Source of the DNA: Anseranas semipalmata
Lineage: Eukaryota > Chordata > Aves > Anseriformes > Anseranatidae
Assembly (NCBI GenBank): GCA_013399115.1
Contig: VXAA01005247.1
Location: forward strand, 360,281 to 424,280
Length of the DNA stretch: 64,000 nucleotides
Direction: 5' to 3'
Part shown: positions 51,256 through 64,000 of the stretch, piece after piece
How the letters are laid out: the number at the start of each line of letters is the position of its first letter
Numbering within the stretch: position 1 is the first letter of the stretch
Notes under the pieces: model-generated
Told to the model about the DNA's origin: nothing
What the model saw: only the letters and a program-made list of their open reading frames with translations
The model's database searches: none
Program-made: the position numbers and the translations under genes

Positions 51256-53994
51256 AAACAAAATTCCTGGGTATTACATGAAGAAAACCACTACTTCCCC
51301 CCTCCCAAGCAAGATAAAGCTTTTAGCACTGCAGGCTCCTGTGTCAAACTTCTGCTCCCTTAGCAGACCGGAACCTTACATGCTGTATGGAAACCAATGG
51401 AGCATTCAAACCCAGGGAACATCTGGTTTACAGTATTTTGTTCTTGTTTGTCCATGTTTGTGCTCCTGAATGTGTGCGTATTTATGTCCATCAGTGAGTG
51501 CATGCATGTCTCTTATTCTAAATATAATCAGTTTTCTAAAAGCACATTATTCATACTGAGATAAAAGAGCACTTCATAGATCTTTGGCTCAAAACTTTGA
51601 GCTTGACACTTACTGCCATAATGGACTAAACCAAAGTGTGGAAACAAAGTTCTCCAAATACTGAGAAATAGTCCAAGCTCAGGTTGGTCCATTTCAAGAA
51701 AAGTTATGGATAATGAAAGAGATCCCAGCTTTGCAGCTTCACTGGATCCCCAGTTATATATAAAGCAGATGTCCTTTTTGTATATGTGACACATAGGCTA
51801 AGAAACTGTTGTATCAGCCAGTGACATCTGAAAGTGACCTTGCTTTCGTAGAATACATGTTTTTGTTTTGGGTACACAAAAAATTGTGCATGTGCACACA
51901 TACTATATGGCTTAAACAATGATTTATTCTGAATTTTTCCATCAGCATCCAGATTTGACTGACTGTGGAATTCATACGGAACAGATGAAAAATGTTTTAC
52001 TTTTAGGCAAAACTGTTGAGCAAGTCTGCAAGAGGAAACACCACAAAATCCAGTTTCAGTCCAACAAGCTAAAGCAGCTCTATTAAGATCTTTATTTTTA
52101 GTTATTTTTTTGTGGGCAAGATATGAAGCAAAATAGCTGTGTCTGTTTGGCTGCCTGAACAATAGAAAAGTTTATGCAGCTCTTGAGCTGAAATGTTTTT
52201 GACAGTTTTCAATTTTAGCTCTTTTGATTTTGTAAGAAATCTGCAAAAATATGATTTTGAAAATCACCAGTTTCATGCTTTATTCCTTTCTCAGAATTAG
52301 ACTATATTGTCCAACTCCTCTTCACTTACTGTGTCTGAGGGAATCCTAGAGAATAGCTGGCAAGAATCAGCGCTGGGCTGTTGCTTAGAAACTGCCTGGG
52401 TTTCTATATTATTGCCTGATGCAATAGTTATATTGCCCACTTGCATCTGTTAACAAGCAATACAACAGAATCCACAGGTACCAATAAAGAAATAAACCCG
52501 GCATTCATTACTTTGCTTGAAAATTCATCAGTGCTTTTTTCTGGCTTGCCAACAGGGACGAAAAACATTTTGCTCAGGTGCTAATTAATAAAATAGGAGA
52601 TGTACTGATGCTAAACATATCTATTTTATTTAGATTTATTTATTTTGCCCCAGGGAAAAATATGTTGTAAAGAATTGTGTATTAGTATAATTACAATTTT
52701 GTACTGTGGTGAAAAGGTATGAGCTGTGGTTTGTTGGTCGCATTTTTTTTTTCCCCTGTAAGCCATAGGGTGGTAATATGACCATTCTTTTAACATATTT
52801 TAAATAAAAATAGCACAAATTCATTTATAAAAGGAATAGGACAGGACATTTCTATTGAGCACTAGATGCTCAGCAAATCCCAAGTTACAGACGAATGAGC
52901 TTACCTTAGTGGCATCAATATTGCCAAATCCAAGGGTGTAAAAAAGAGCAGATGGGATGATGAGAGCATGAGACAGGCTCTGTGACTGCTTTTGTGAAAT
53001 CTATACATTCCTATATACAGATCAAGATTTGAAAAAAACAAAAAACCTTTTTTGGTTTGTGTATTCAAGTTTATATTACAAGAACAATGGCTAGATTTTT
53101 TTTTCCCCCCAATAAAAGCCATGATATAAAAGATCAAAATTTCTGGCTACAAGGAAATCACCAGCTATCCTGAGACAAACTGAAGAGAACAGGCAACACT
53201 TTGTCACCTAAATGCAGCAGTTCATCCCTCATCCCCGCATTTAGAGTAGATGTAATAAAAGTGATTGTAGCCCAAACCCAAGTGACAAAGTGTGGGGAAA
53301 AGCACCAGAAGAGTCTCAGGGAAGAGCAGACTGTGACAGTTAGCTTTCACAAGTAAATCTTACTCACGGGAGTACAGACACTGCTTAGATAAATTACAAT
53401 TTCCTCTATCTGGGGGCCTAGTTTTGTAACAGAAAGCAGTTTAAACTTCTGATGTGTTGTCACGCTTCTTCTCTGCAGGCAGTGGTGCTGTGTTGGAGCA
53501 TTGCAAAAGCTGAGGCTGTTCAGCAAAAACAAACGAGGGGGTGTATGCTCAGCGCAACGCATGGGGATTTATGAATGCAACTCACATTAGTGTTAATGGG
53601 AGTTACACACGTAAATCCCTGCCCTTCAACACGATAATACATAATATACCCCTTAATTTTTAATTCACCAGGGTCTCAATTTTAAAGCATTTTCATATAG
53701 TTTGTCCTAATTATAATCGTTTTTAATGACAGCTTAAAAATTTCACATGACTGTCTTATCACATACAGTACTTAATTTCTCAAGTGAACAGTTTCAATGT
53801 AGTGTATTCTGGGAATTTTGAGAACTAAAACACTAAGGAAAAAATGACTTTGTATAATCAAATGAGATATTATTCCACTATGTTTTATATATGCTGGAAC
53901 AGAGTTACTCACAGTATTGGTGGCCATTTTGAAAAGCGCTTAGAACTAAGACCAGTTTTGGTTTGGAAAGTTATCAGCTTAATCTCAATTTTAT

Positions 53995-54000
53995 NNNNNN
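53995..54000. other. Assembly gap (6 N)
   Basis: Six undetermined bases lie in AT-rich sequence. Confidence 0.99.
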
Positions 54001-54689
54001 GATACAAATCAGTACATAATTATTAGTTAGTGCAAGCTTTGGGGAGGTTTCAGACTATGGACCATTCTTCCTTTTCTATAGGACATCACAAACTCCAAAT
54101 ACACAGCTTCAACATCATAATTTGGACACCCAACAGACAAGCCCTTGCACATAGAATGTGGAGGGCAAATGACCAAATTCAGAGCACATCCACATACCCC
54201 TCATATCAAACATTTGCCCTTGCCTTCAACATTGCATTTGGGCAGGTAAAATACTTATGACTAAATTAATGGAGTCAGATCTCCTTCATTGCACATCCTA
54301 ACAGATGGACACGTGCCATGGAGCTCACCTCAAATACCACCCAAGCATCTGACTAACTTCTGCATGAGCCCCAGCTGTGAGAGCCCAGCCACTGACTACA
54401 ATGGACACAGAATTGGACCAGCAACTTCTGGAAGTCTCATTTCAAGCATTTCCCTGTTCTGCAGCCAAAGCTTTTAAGTTCTCTTATTTCAGTTTCTTGA
54501 ACCGCTTTTCTGGCAGAACTGGTCTTCTGCTTTGACTTTATGTTGACTAAACTGAGTCCCGTATTATTTTTAGCTCTTTACTTTCAGAGTGAGTAGTACA
54601 TATATATATTTTTTTCTACTTACAGGTACAGAAAGGGCCACTGCCAGCAAATAGATAATGAAATACCAGGCAATGATTTCAAAGCCATC

Positions 54690-54765
54690 CTAGGTGACTT
54701 AAGAACTTAAGAGCCATTTTCAAGAATGACGGGGATGCTTAGATGCCAACAAGTACCATTTTTAA
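54690..54765 (+). repeat. Old amniote repeat remnant
   Basis: TAGGTGACTTAAGAACTTAAGAGCCATTTTCAAGAATGAC and the following GCTTAGATGCC resemble the turtle/crocodile repeat text GTGACTTAGGAGCTTAAGAGCCATTTTCAAAAGTGACTTAGGCACTTAGG. Similarity is by eye. The family is not identified. Confidence 0.35.
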
Positions 54766-57700
54766 TAATAGATTTTTAAAGCGATTACTTACCTAAGGAG
54801 ATCGTGTATGACTTTAAAAAAATTCTCAGCAACCAGCATTAGTAACTAATAATACTTTAAATGTTCAGTTTCAACTGTGCTCAAGAAGTCATTTGTTTAG
54901 TCACAGGAAAAAAAATACTCCTCTGTGCCTTGAGGTGACTACATATCTTTAAGTCCTCATTCTAAACTATTTAGGAGCATTAAAGCAAATAGGACTTGGA
55001 CTATAGTCATGAGAGTTCTTAAAATTTTTATCTGAAATCAAACTTTGCCCTAAAGCTAAATTTTGCGTATACCTACCTAGTTTTCCATCAGTGAGGAAAA
55101 ACTGGACTACCTCCTGAAACACACAAAACTGATAGACTGTACTAATATGTATACATCCATGTTTTATATATCCTTTAATTACTGAACAACCATGACTATA
55201 GAGGGGAAATAACTTGCCAAATTAGTAGCCTTCAAACTGTCACTTTTTATAAAGAGTAAATGATAAAAAGAAATGTAGCACTCATTTGTTAGTCATATTT
55301 ATGGGTAGCTTTAAACTGTTTTGTATGTAGACTCCAGTTGTTGGTATTGTTTCCACTGCAAGAAAAAAATTATTTGGCTGCTGCTGCAACATTTTAAGCT
55401 TTCACTGTTACTATAAAAACAATCCCCAGGAGATTTTTTAGTCTCCTTGTATTTCTGGTTTGCAAGGACTTAGGAAGTAAAAGTTTAAAACTGGTAACAG
55501 ACAAATCACTTTTAAAAGCCAGCATTGTACTGGCCTGAGAGAGCTACAGGAAAAGCTACTTTAAAAAAAAAAAGGGAGGAAAATGCAACAGTACAAGAGC
55601 TAAGCAAGCCTAATTATTTTTTAAACAAATATATGGAGGTCATCTAAAACTGTGAATGCATGAGGGCTTTTCCTACATGTGAATTGTCAGATCCATGTTG
55701 GAATGGGCATCCAAGCAGAGATCAGCTCTGAAACACTGCTCCCAGTAGAAAGGCATCTTAGCCTCTGAGTAATGTGCTCTAAAACAACAGCATACTTTTC
55801 TGAATGCATTAAGGCTGACATTTTCAAATTGGGATACCCAGAGTTAGACCTGACTTATGGCAGCACAGAGCTCTGTGTGGCTGAAAGTTTCAGTGTAACC
55901 TGTTTTTTTTGGGGTAGGTGTGCTAAATTACACATTGAGCAACCACAGTTAAAATTTGGTACTTTTGCAATTCTGCTGAATTAGAGAGTCATGCCTATAA
56001 TGCATTGCCTGAGGTCTTCAATATATTTGAAGAATAGACAAGGATTTTTGATGGAGTATAAGAAAAAAGAGCCAAAGCCCCACAGAGATTTAAAGGGATT
56101 TGGGTGTTCAGCTCTTACATACTCCCTCAAAACTCCCAGTCCTCTTTTGTAAATGACGGCTGCATCTCAACAGATTTGGTGGTTCAGTTTGGCTGGTTTT
56201 CTGCATCCGCTCAGGCTGGAACCTGGCCCGGGAATTTCGTTAGACCATGAGAAGTTTCCAGGAGAGTTTTCAGCTCTTGGTTCCCAGGTATCTGAGGCTT
56301 TGCCACTTCCACTTCCCCCAGCCAGAAAACGCAGAGACATGCAACCATTTACAAAAAAGACTGGCCAAACCCTTTCTGAATCAAAGGAATATTCATGTTT
56401 TGGATCAAAGACTGGAGGAAAGATTTGACTAGCTCCTGCTTTCTCTGTCCTGTGCTGCCAATGTCTGATCCTAAATTATATCCATTGGCCAACACAGAAC
56501 ATCTTATTGAGGTTATTTTTTAGTAAAAGTAAAATAAATATCAGTTTTTGATCCTTAGGTAGAATCATGCAAAACTGTTCTTCAGCATATTTTGGTTTTA
56601 AGACTCAAAGTCTCCATTTTCAAATCAGTTTGTCTACAGCCAGGCTCCAGAATATATCTTGATGCATGCAGACAAGCAAGCATCTTTCTATGGAAAACCA
56701 TTGAGCACCTGCTGCTGCTCCTCCTCCCAATGCCCATCTCATTGCAAACTAAGTCACTTTTGTACAGGCCAAGCACCTCCATCTGGCCTGAAAGAACTTC
56801 TAAGACCTGAGAACAAACTGAGGAAGGACCCTGACATTTACACTGGGGTGGTCCTCGGAGCTCTAACTGCATCCCAGGCACGCAGAACAAAAAGATGGTC
56901 ACTGTGTCAGAGGGCTCACACTGAGTGTGCCAGACTCCACATTACACTCTCAAATAGCTAAAACAATGCTCCAGCAATTAGCACATGTAAAGCCCTCAGA
57001 TATTCATGTCCTAGGAAATAGCATGGATTTTATTATTTTGGGGTAAGCCACTCCAAATGGCAAACCAGCAGTTATTTGTCTGCCATCTATTGATGTGCTG
57101 TCTTGATCTTTAATCGAGGCCAAGGGGGATACATTTCCACCTTTAATCCTCCAAACTTTCTACTGCTTTCATGTACAAATGCATACAGTAACTTGGCGTT
57201 AGCATTCCACAAATATGCAAATTGTCTGTCAGATTGGACAGGCTGCATGCATTTGAAGTTGTGTTGACAGCCTACAGAAAAAAGACATTCTCAGCTCAAA
57301 CATGAACAAGATGTTTATATCCTTTTTTCCTAAAAACATACATTTTATGTTTTAAGCAGAGATGGGAGCAAACTGCAAAATTTGGATCAAGACGTCTTTT
57401 GCACCCATAAAATTTGGGGATGTCTGCATCAGGGGATTTTGATTCAGCTGGCTCTTGGAAGGGGAGATTCAGCTCAGATCTGGCTTATGTTCCAGCCTTC
57501 ACAAAATACAGAGGGAATTTGCACATGAGCCTCTGTTTCCAAGTAGGTTAACGCATAAGAGAAGCGGCTCAGAAGGTGTCATTATACTCTAGATGCAATG
57601 AGCTCTGCAGTTGGTGGTGACAGCAGTTACCTGACAAAGTACCATCTTGCCAGTCAACAGACAAGGAAGCTGTAGAGCCCAGCATCTTTCTTGGCCTGGA

Positions 57701-60700
57701 GAAAGAGAAACAGCAGCAGTTAGATCTAATGGGTGCTGGTTACACATAGCACCGATAACACTGATGCAGAAGGCCGTGGCATAGATTAATCACGGAATTT
57801 AGGCAACTCTAGGCATCTACCTCCACAATTCAGACACTCAGAAGCTCTTACGTGGAAGCTGCTGAGTCCTGCAGACCCTCCAATGGTATCAGCCCATGCA
57901 GGTATTGGTATGAACCCAAATGCACTTGCATTGTTTTTTAAGCACATGCCCCAGATAATGCAGCCTCATAAAAGCAAGCTGTTAGAACCTCAACTTCAAC
58001 AAATTCCACAAATCAAGAGTTTTAATGTGTTTTGCCATCAAGGTTATAGCCAACTGTCCTCTTTGACTGACTATTTCTAAATGCTTTAAATAAAACAGAT
58101 CTATAGTACACAAATTTAACTAAATCCTTCCCTAGATTGAAATAAAGGATTGAATTCCCTCTCTTACTATCACGTGGGCATAGCAAACTACTTGTCTTTG
58201 TAGGCTCTTGCATATTGTCCACTCCAGTGAAATATCCTAAATTGTGACTTGACATGGAGAGAATGGCTGTTTAATAACTGACTGTATTGAGAACTGTGAT
58301 TCAAATAGGAACTTTATCTAACAGCTGCTTCCTCAAAGCATTCTGACACTGCATCTGGACATCCTGTGCAAAGTATCATAAGGTCAGGAGCAGAAGGGAT
58401 CACCTCTGAAATAATTGATCTTGTTACACAGGCTTCTTCTGCAGCTCATAAATAATTTAGTTTTAGTGGTAAAGATACACGGAAGAAAGTGGGAAACATC
58501 CCACATGGCATCAAGGCCCCATGAAGCCAAAGAACCTATGAAGTAATGAGTCTCCTTAGAGCACAAGTTGAAATTCTGTCAATTAAAAATCTTTGCTGCA
58601 GCAAACCACAGATGATTTGAAAGAAAGTTGCAAGAGGGAAAACAAAGAACTTTAAATATATTTTACAAAAAACTCTGAAGCTTTCCTTTCTTCACTGTCA
58701 GAAAACAGTGAAGGGGAAACATTAGACCTGTGATCCTCCAGCATTCACTAATTTCCAGTGGCTGTGTAACTTGGGCATGGCCATGACACTGCAGCTGCTT
58801 GGGTACCACATACTTTGGCTCCTGCAGGAGCTCCCTGGGGATCCAGTCTTCACTGTGCACTTCCCACAAACCCAGCTGTAGCAACCTCCTAACTCATTCT
58901 CATCTGCAGAAGCATGTGCTTTAGGTTTTACATGTGGCAGGGAATGTTATAAAGCCATGCTATCTGTGGACTCGCTGGTTGCCTTCTGGCACTTGTGCCC
59001 TGACCAGCTTCTGGGTCATATGCCAGAGCTGTCCACTGAACTCTGGCCAAAAACCCTCACTTTGCATTCCAGCTTGGTGAATACTGGATAACTGTTAACA
59101 ACCACACAGGCAAAATTTCTAACATAAGGCCACCAAGAACAGAAACGAGGTCACTTCATATCTCTCTGGAGAGCCTTGGAAGCCTGGAGCTGCTCAAGCA
59201 GTGTATTCCCAAGTCAGAGTATCCCAGAGCAGCAGGGGAGCTTATGAAGTGAGTGTTGGTATTATGGAATTCAATCTTAAGTTATGCTAGCCCGTATTTA
59301 AACAGCCATTTCAGAGGCTTAATTCTCTTGAATGGGTACGGATTGTTTGCCAACAACAACAGCACTGAAAAGATCAGCAGCTTGAGATGGAATACCTTCA
59401 AAGAATGTTCTTTGATAGCTTCCCAAAAGTAAAGAAAGAACAACTGGTGCCAAAAGAATGGCTCAGCTGAGGAATGAGAAACCTAGCAGTAAAGAGTAAT
59501 AAGCATATCAGGAGCCCAGTCTGACAAACAGGAACATAAATGCTTGCAGGGTAGGGCCTCAGAACAGCTATGCTGCCAATGATTCGTGTGGTCTTCAAGA
59601 GAGTTGACAGCAGGAACTATGCCTTTGCTTACTTCATAAGAGTAGATAACTCAGCAAGACTGGAGAAATCATTTGACAGAGGCCAGATTCAGAAGGCATC
59701 TGAAATGTCTTTCTTTAAAGATAATCATGTTAGGAATCAAAAGGGGTCTAATGTTAGAGACTTGCCTTTCAAATGCAACAAATGATTATACCTGTCAAGA
59801 TTTATGGACAGATTTATTTATGTTGACAGAGGGACCAATAATAGTTTGACAAATGAGAAGTCTTGACAGATACAACAGATATGTTCAAGTATATTTCCTC
59901 CTGTTTGAAATAGGAAGTGAGTGAGTTATGACAAGCCTGTAATGTATATTGATACGTCTATTCCTAGGCTCCATCTACAGAAGTAGATGTATTCTATGGT
60001 GCTGGATACTGAACTAGAAAGCCAGTTATATTCTTAATCATCAGCAACCCTCTATCCTCCTCCACCAAGAAAACATTCAAAACAGCTAATTTAGAGAAAA
60101 CAGGAAGGAAAGCATTTCCAGCTGGTGCTCTTGGATGGAAAACTTGCCTTCCAAAATAAGGCAAGAATCTGGAGAAAAGAAATAGTAGGCTCTCAGGAAG
60201 CTTTATATTTAACATGATTGCTAGGCAGGGACTTTTCATGTAAATTCACAGCAAACCGAACCCTCCTCCCCAACACAGAGTGCCAGGCCTCATTGTACCA
60301 TCAATACTTCTGGTCAGCTCCAGCCAAGAAAGCAGATCTATCCCCAGGACTGCAGCAATCCTACAGCAGGGAACAATTCTGCACTAAAACCTTATTCAGA
60401 AAAGGTATAAAAAAAAAAGCTATTGCCATGCATTAGTGCCTGATCAAAGGCCAGTCCAATGAACAGAAAGACACCAGCAGCTTCAATGGGCTTTGCCTCA
60501 GGCTCTGAGATCTTTTAGGTGTTTTCCATAAGTGTGTAACCATTACATTTCCAGCTGTGAAAGACAGAACAATCCATAAGTGCTGCTCTACCATTCAGCA
60601 GCCTTCAAACGTCACTTTTGTTTAATGGACAGCGGCTCCTCATTTAAGTACACAATTTCCAACCTTCACACAGCATGGCTAGCTCTGGACAAGCCAAGAG

Positions 60701-63700
60701 AGGAGAGACTGCAAGGAGAATCCCACTCTGCTGCTCTAAGGGCTGCCGTCCTCGCCAAATGGGAGCATGATAAATGCTGATGAACCAACACTTGGTACAA
60801 GACCAGTGTCTGTCATGTGCAGTCGGTCCGGGTGCCAGAGCCACATTTTCAAATAACAATGGGATGAATTACCATGTTCCCCAGGGCTTTGCAATAAACA
60901 CAAACAAGCAATTAAACAAACACATGCTCTTGTCACTCAGGAATTAAACAGTTTCCTGATTCCTCAGTAAAAGCTGGTCAAGTTTCCACATATTAATGTG
61001 ACTTTGCACACTATTGGTTTATTGCATTAAGAACCCATTCTGGGTCTTTGGCCGATTAAAGTCAGCCTGGCCGCCCTCCCTAGAGATCCCCTCAGGAAGG
61101 GGTAGGTAGCTGGTATTTTCAAAGCAGGCATATGTCTGACATCAAAATGCATTTAACTGAAACACAATGGGCAATGTTGTTCATGCAAAAACATTTTGGT
61201 GTTTCAAAAAACCATTAGAGGGCATCAAGGGAGGACTGGAGTTCTGAAAAAGAATGAACCTTGACAGGCTAAACTAACTATTACTCTTTCTCCAGCACAC
61301 TCGCTTCCCTGGAAAGCTCCAGAAGGTCTATTAATTATTTTGGATTTGCTTGTGGAAGTCATCTGAGCTGGCAATTGCCAACTGCATCACTCTGACATTC
61401 CAGGGGCCGACAGTGCCATCTCCTTCATATAAATCTGTTAAATTACTAATATACTGAGGTATCTCAGCTTAAAACCCACTCTTGCTCTCCTTTATCAATT
61501 TTGCATCTGGTTTTCACTGAGGTTGAAAAACAAAGCAAGCCCCAAACACTTACCTCCTTGCCAGTCATTTTGTGCACACTGTTCTTTGTTAAAAAAATTC
61601 TGCTCTGTAATTACCAGACAGCCATGGGAGTGGTTAATCTTTTAAAGCAACATTATGAATTATAATACCAACTGTATACTTCACTGTGGTAATCCTGCAG
61701 TAATGCAAGCAATATTAGCATGTTCTGGGAGGCAGAGTACTGCCAGGGGACCATGGATGCTTGCAGGAGAAGAAAAGAGGAAGATTTCGCAGTAATGAAA
61801 ATGATGTTGTGTTTAGTCCCACAAGCTAAAAACAAACTAAATATTTATGATAAAGAAAAAGAATAGGAAGGATTATGGTGTCATTCATTGTAGAATAAAA
61901 TATTACCTAATCTAAACATTTACATAAATAACAGAAGGATAATGCATGCTGAATTCAGATGGATCAAAGAGGAGGAAATTAACTGTAATAACATAAGCAT
62001 TGCTGTGCACAATGATGGGTGCTCTTGGGGCTGGGCACCTCTTCATTTCCACGTGTAACAAAGCCTATTGCAGCAGGACCCTGACAGCATTTGGTGCAAC
62101 CAGACTTCAAATAAATAGAGCTAGGAAGAACAGAAAGTCATGTTCATGCTCTTTGGTAGAAAAGCATCAAAATCCATCCAAGGAGATCGTTTGCTGGTGC
62201 AGAGCTCTACCACCCAAAGTGAAAAAAAGACATTAGCTGATCACACTGACAGGCTGGTAGGGGTTGTCCCAAAAGGAGACAGAGCCAGCTGAGATGGGAC
62301 ACAGGCACCTGAATTTTACCCAAGTCCATTGCTGCCCAGCTCAGATGGAAGCTGATCTCTTTCCTGTCCCTCATTTTTTGACCTTCAGGCTCCTTAGAGC
62401 CTCAAGTTCGACTTTGGCCAGCCTCATACACCTCATTTGGATGGTGCTGTCAGGCTCAGCACCTTCTCCACACCTAACAGGCAGAAGCCAGAGAGCATGT
62501 CACTGGTCCACGCGCTCTGGGCTCTCCTCAGTACACAAAAGCTGGGTCCACATCCCTTCTGCATGGAAACAGCTGGTAAAGCATTTTTTCCTCTCAATGA
62601 TGGCTTAGCTTAAGTCTTGCTCTCCAACCCAACGAGTCTTGCAGGACCCCTCCTATAGTCCAAGTCCCACTGAAGCCAAGGGGTTTCAGGGCAGATGTCT
62701 GCAGATAGAGACTTCATTGCAAGATCGCAGCCAAATTGTTCTGGAGGCAGAGGTGACAACTTAACCACATCTTTCTAAAGCTGAATCACAGCTCTATTTA
62801 AAATATTCTTTATTTAAGGCCAAAGTAGAGTTCATTAATTAGTTATATCACATTTCTAGTTGGATACCCTTATACTTCTTGCATTTGGTTTCTACTTGGA
62901 AGTAGAAAAAACATACAAGTGAGTAAAAAAATTATTTCAGTTATTAGGTAATATTTGAGGTAGCTTTATTTCAGCATCCTAAAGAACATAGAAATAATGG
63001 TATTCCTGCAGAATTTGAACCAATCCTACAGAATTCTGTAACAAGACTATTATTCTCCAAAAATATATTTATAATTATTCAACAAATTTATGATAATACA
63101 ACTTTCTACTGTGTTGTATATTATTTTATAAGGAAAGTGACTATATAAGGAAAGTCTATGAAAGTGACACAGCAGAAATAGCGTTGTAATGTACTACATA
63201 TATCTCAATATTTTTAGCAAAATAATTCATTTAGAACCATAGCAGCACTTTTGGGTAGAAAAATGCCATGACTGAGGACACTGAGTCACACTGGTATTAG
63301 GCGGTGTACCCTTGGCCTTAACTACAAAGCCAATTACAGAGCCAGGAAGAAGCCTGAACAAGGATATTCTGCAAACAGACTAGAACTCAAGCTAGTCTGA
63401 GGCTGTGCATTTAAGCATGTGTGGTAAACTACTGTGCAACTGTTTGAGGGAGAATTGATTTTTCTCTGGTTGAAATGTGCGAAGATCCCATGGTTTATCC
63501 GAAGAAGTAAACCTAAAGATAACAGTTTAGTAACCCAGGGTGATGTTTACAACTGTACTGAATGTGACAGCTTTCAAAGTATTATGTATATTTCTAAGGC
63601 TGTACATGTACAGCTCTGACAGCATGTCAGTTATAATTCTTGTAAAAAATGGATGTAATTTATTATGGTTCAAATATAGAATAAACTATATAAATGCTTC

Positions 63701-64000
63701 ACCATAAAATACTAATTTCCTCATTGCTGATGGGCTCATCTGCATTCTAAATAGCAGTAAAGATGGTTTTAATTGAATAGAGTTTTCCTTCCTTTTACTG
63801 TCAGCTTCAACAACATTGGCTAGGGTTAACAGATGCACAGAACTAAAGGAAATCTCCAAACAATAGAGCAGAGCCCTAACCACAAACAGGACAACTATGT
63901 TACCACAAGTTAGGGGTGAGCTGGGTTTTCATGTTCTGGGGGAGCAGCTATGGAGGTTGCTCATGTGTGATTGATGGTACTCGTGAATAATACCAGTTGG

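Larger units (their letters stand above)
48073..64000. other. Intergenic; repeats and possible conserved elements, no gene seen
   Basis: This is AT-rich unique sequence. It contains a short imperfect tandem repeat at 48519-48592, T homopolymers at 50185-50201, 51147-51165 and 51234-51255, and a (TA)n tract at 49412-49435. There are old repeat remnants at 50285-50340, 54690-54765, 57790-57850 and 62661-62705. Non-repetitive, motif-rich stretches at 56990-57300 and 60930-61450 look like candidates for conserved non-coding elements. No open frame resembles a known protein. Confidence 0.5.

Noticed and set aside
59570..59785. Open frame of 71 codons that looks protein-like in places
   Set aside because: It has no match to any family I know, no splice context, and its length is within chance expectation.

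Overview
The window is vertebrate nuclear DNA, most likely from a bird or another sauropsid. The only recognisable gene is the 3' end of FOXP1, a forkhead transcription factor, on the + strand. The four coding exons found here splice in frame to 183 residues plus a stop. As I recall the human protein, they match FOXP1 nearly residue for residue, with a few differences (such as a C-terminal NEDIE where human has NEDME) that fit a non-mammalian amniote. Long introns, a 4.6 kb 3' UTR, assembly gaps, few young transposons and a few decayed amniote-wide repeats all fit this reading. The bird assignment is inference.

Layout. 1-380 is intron. 381-550 is the alternative forkhead exon known in mammals as FOXP1 exon 18b, the pluripotent-cell isoform exon. 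It encodes a recognition helix beginning GAIRT instead of the canonical NAVRH. The canonical exon 18 is not between 1 and 1958, so it must lie upstream. Exons 19 (1959-2028), 20 (5567-5733) and 21 (11774-11918) follow, then a 3' UTR to about 16490-16550. Intron 19 contains a CpG-island-like patch at 4335-4710.

From about 16.55 kb to 64 kb I see no recognisable protein-coding gene. In human, FOXP1 is followed on its 3' side by a gene-poor interval towards MITF, and this stretch fits that. It holds microsatellites, a MIR-type CORE-SINE at 28.1 kb, a second MIR-like relic at 31.8 kb, scattered older repeat remnants, three small GC/CpG-rich patches (25.1-25.45, 32.0-32.17 and 35.6-36.04 kb) and AT-rich non-repetitive stretches that could be conserved regulatory DNA. 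Two long open frames, at 35.6-36.0 and 47.5-48.25 kb, have strong splice-site consensus at both ends of an inner segment and may be unannotated exons.

The most notable signal is the reading-frame logic around exon 18b. Exon 18b and the canonical exon must both carry the frame from phase 0 to phase 2. Including both would hit a TAG inside 18b, and skipping both would hit a TAA as the first codon of exon 19. Mutually exclusive use is therefore enforced by the frame itself. Clusters of MBNL-type YGCY motifs and one RBFOX motif (TGCATG) flank exon 18b.
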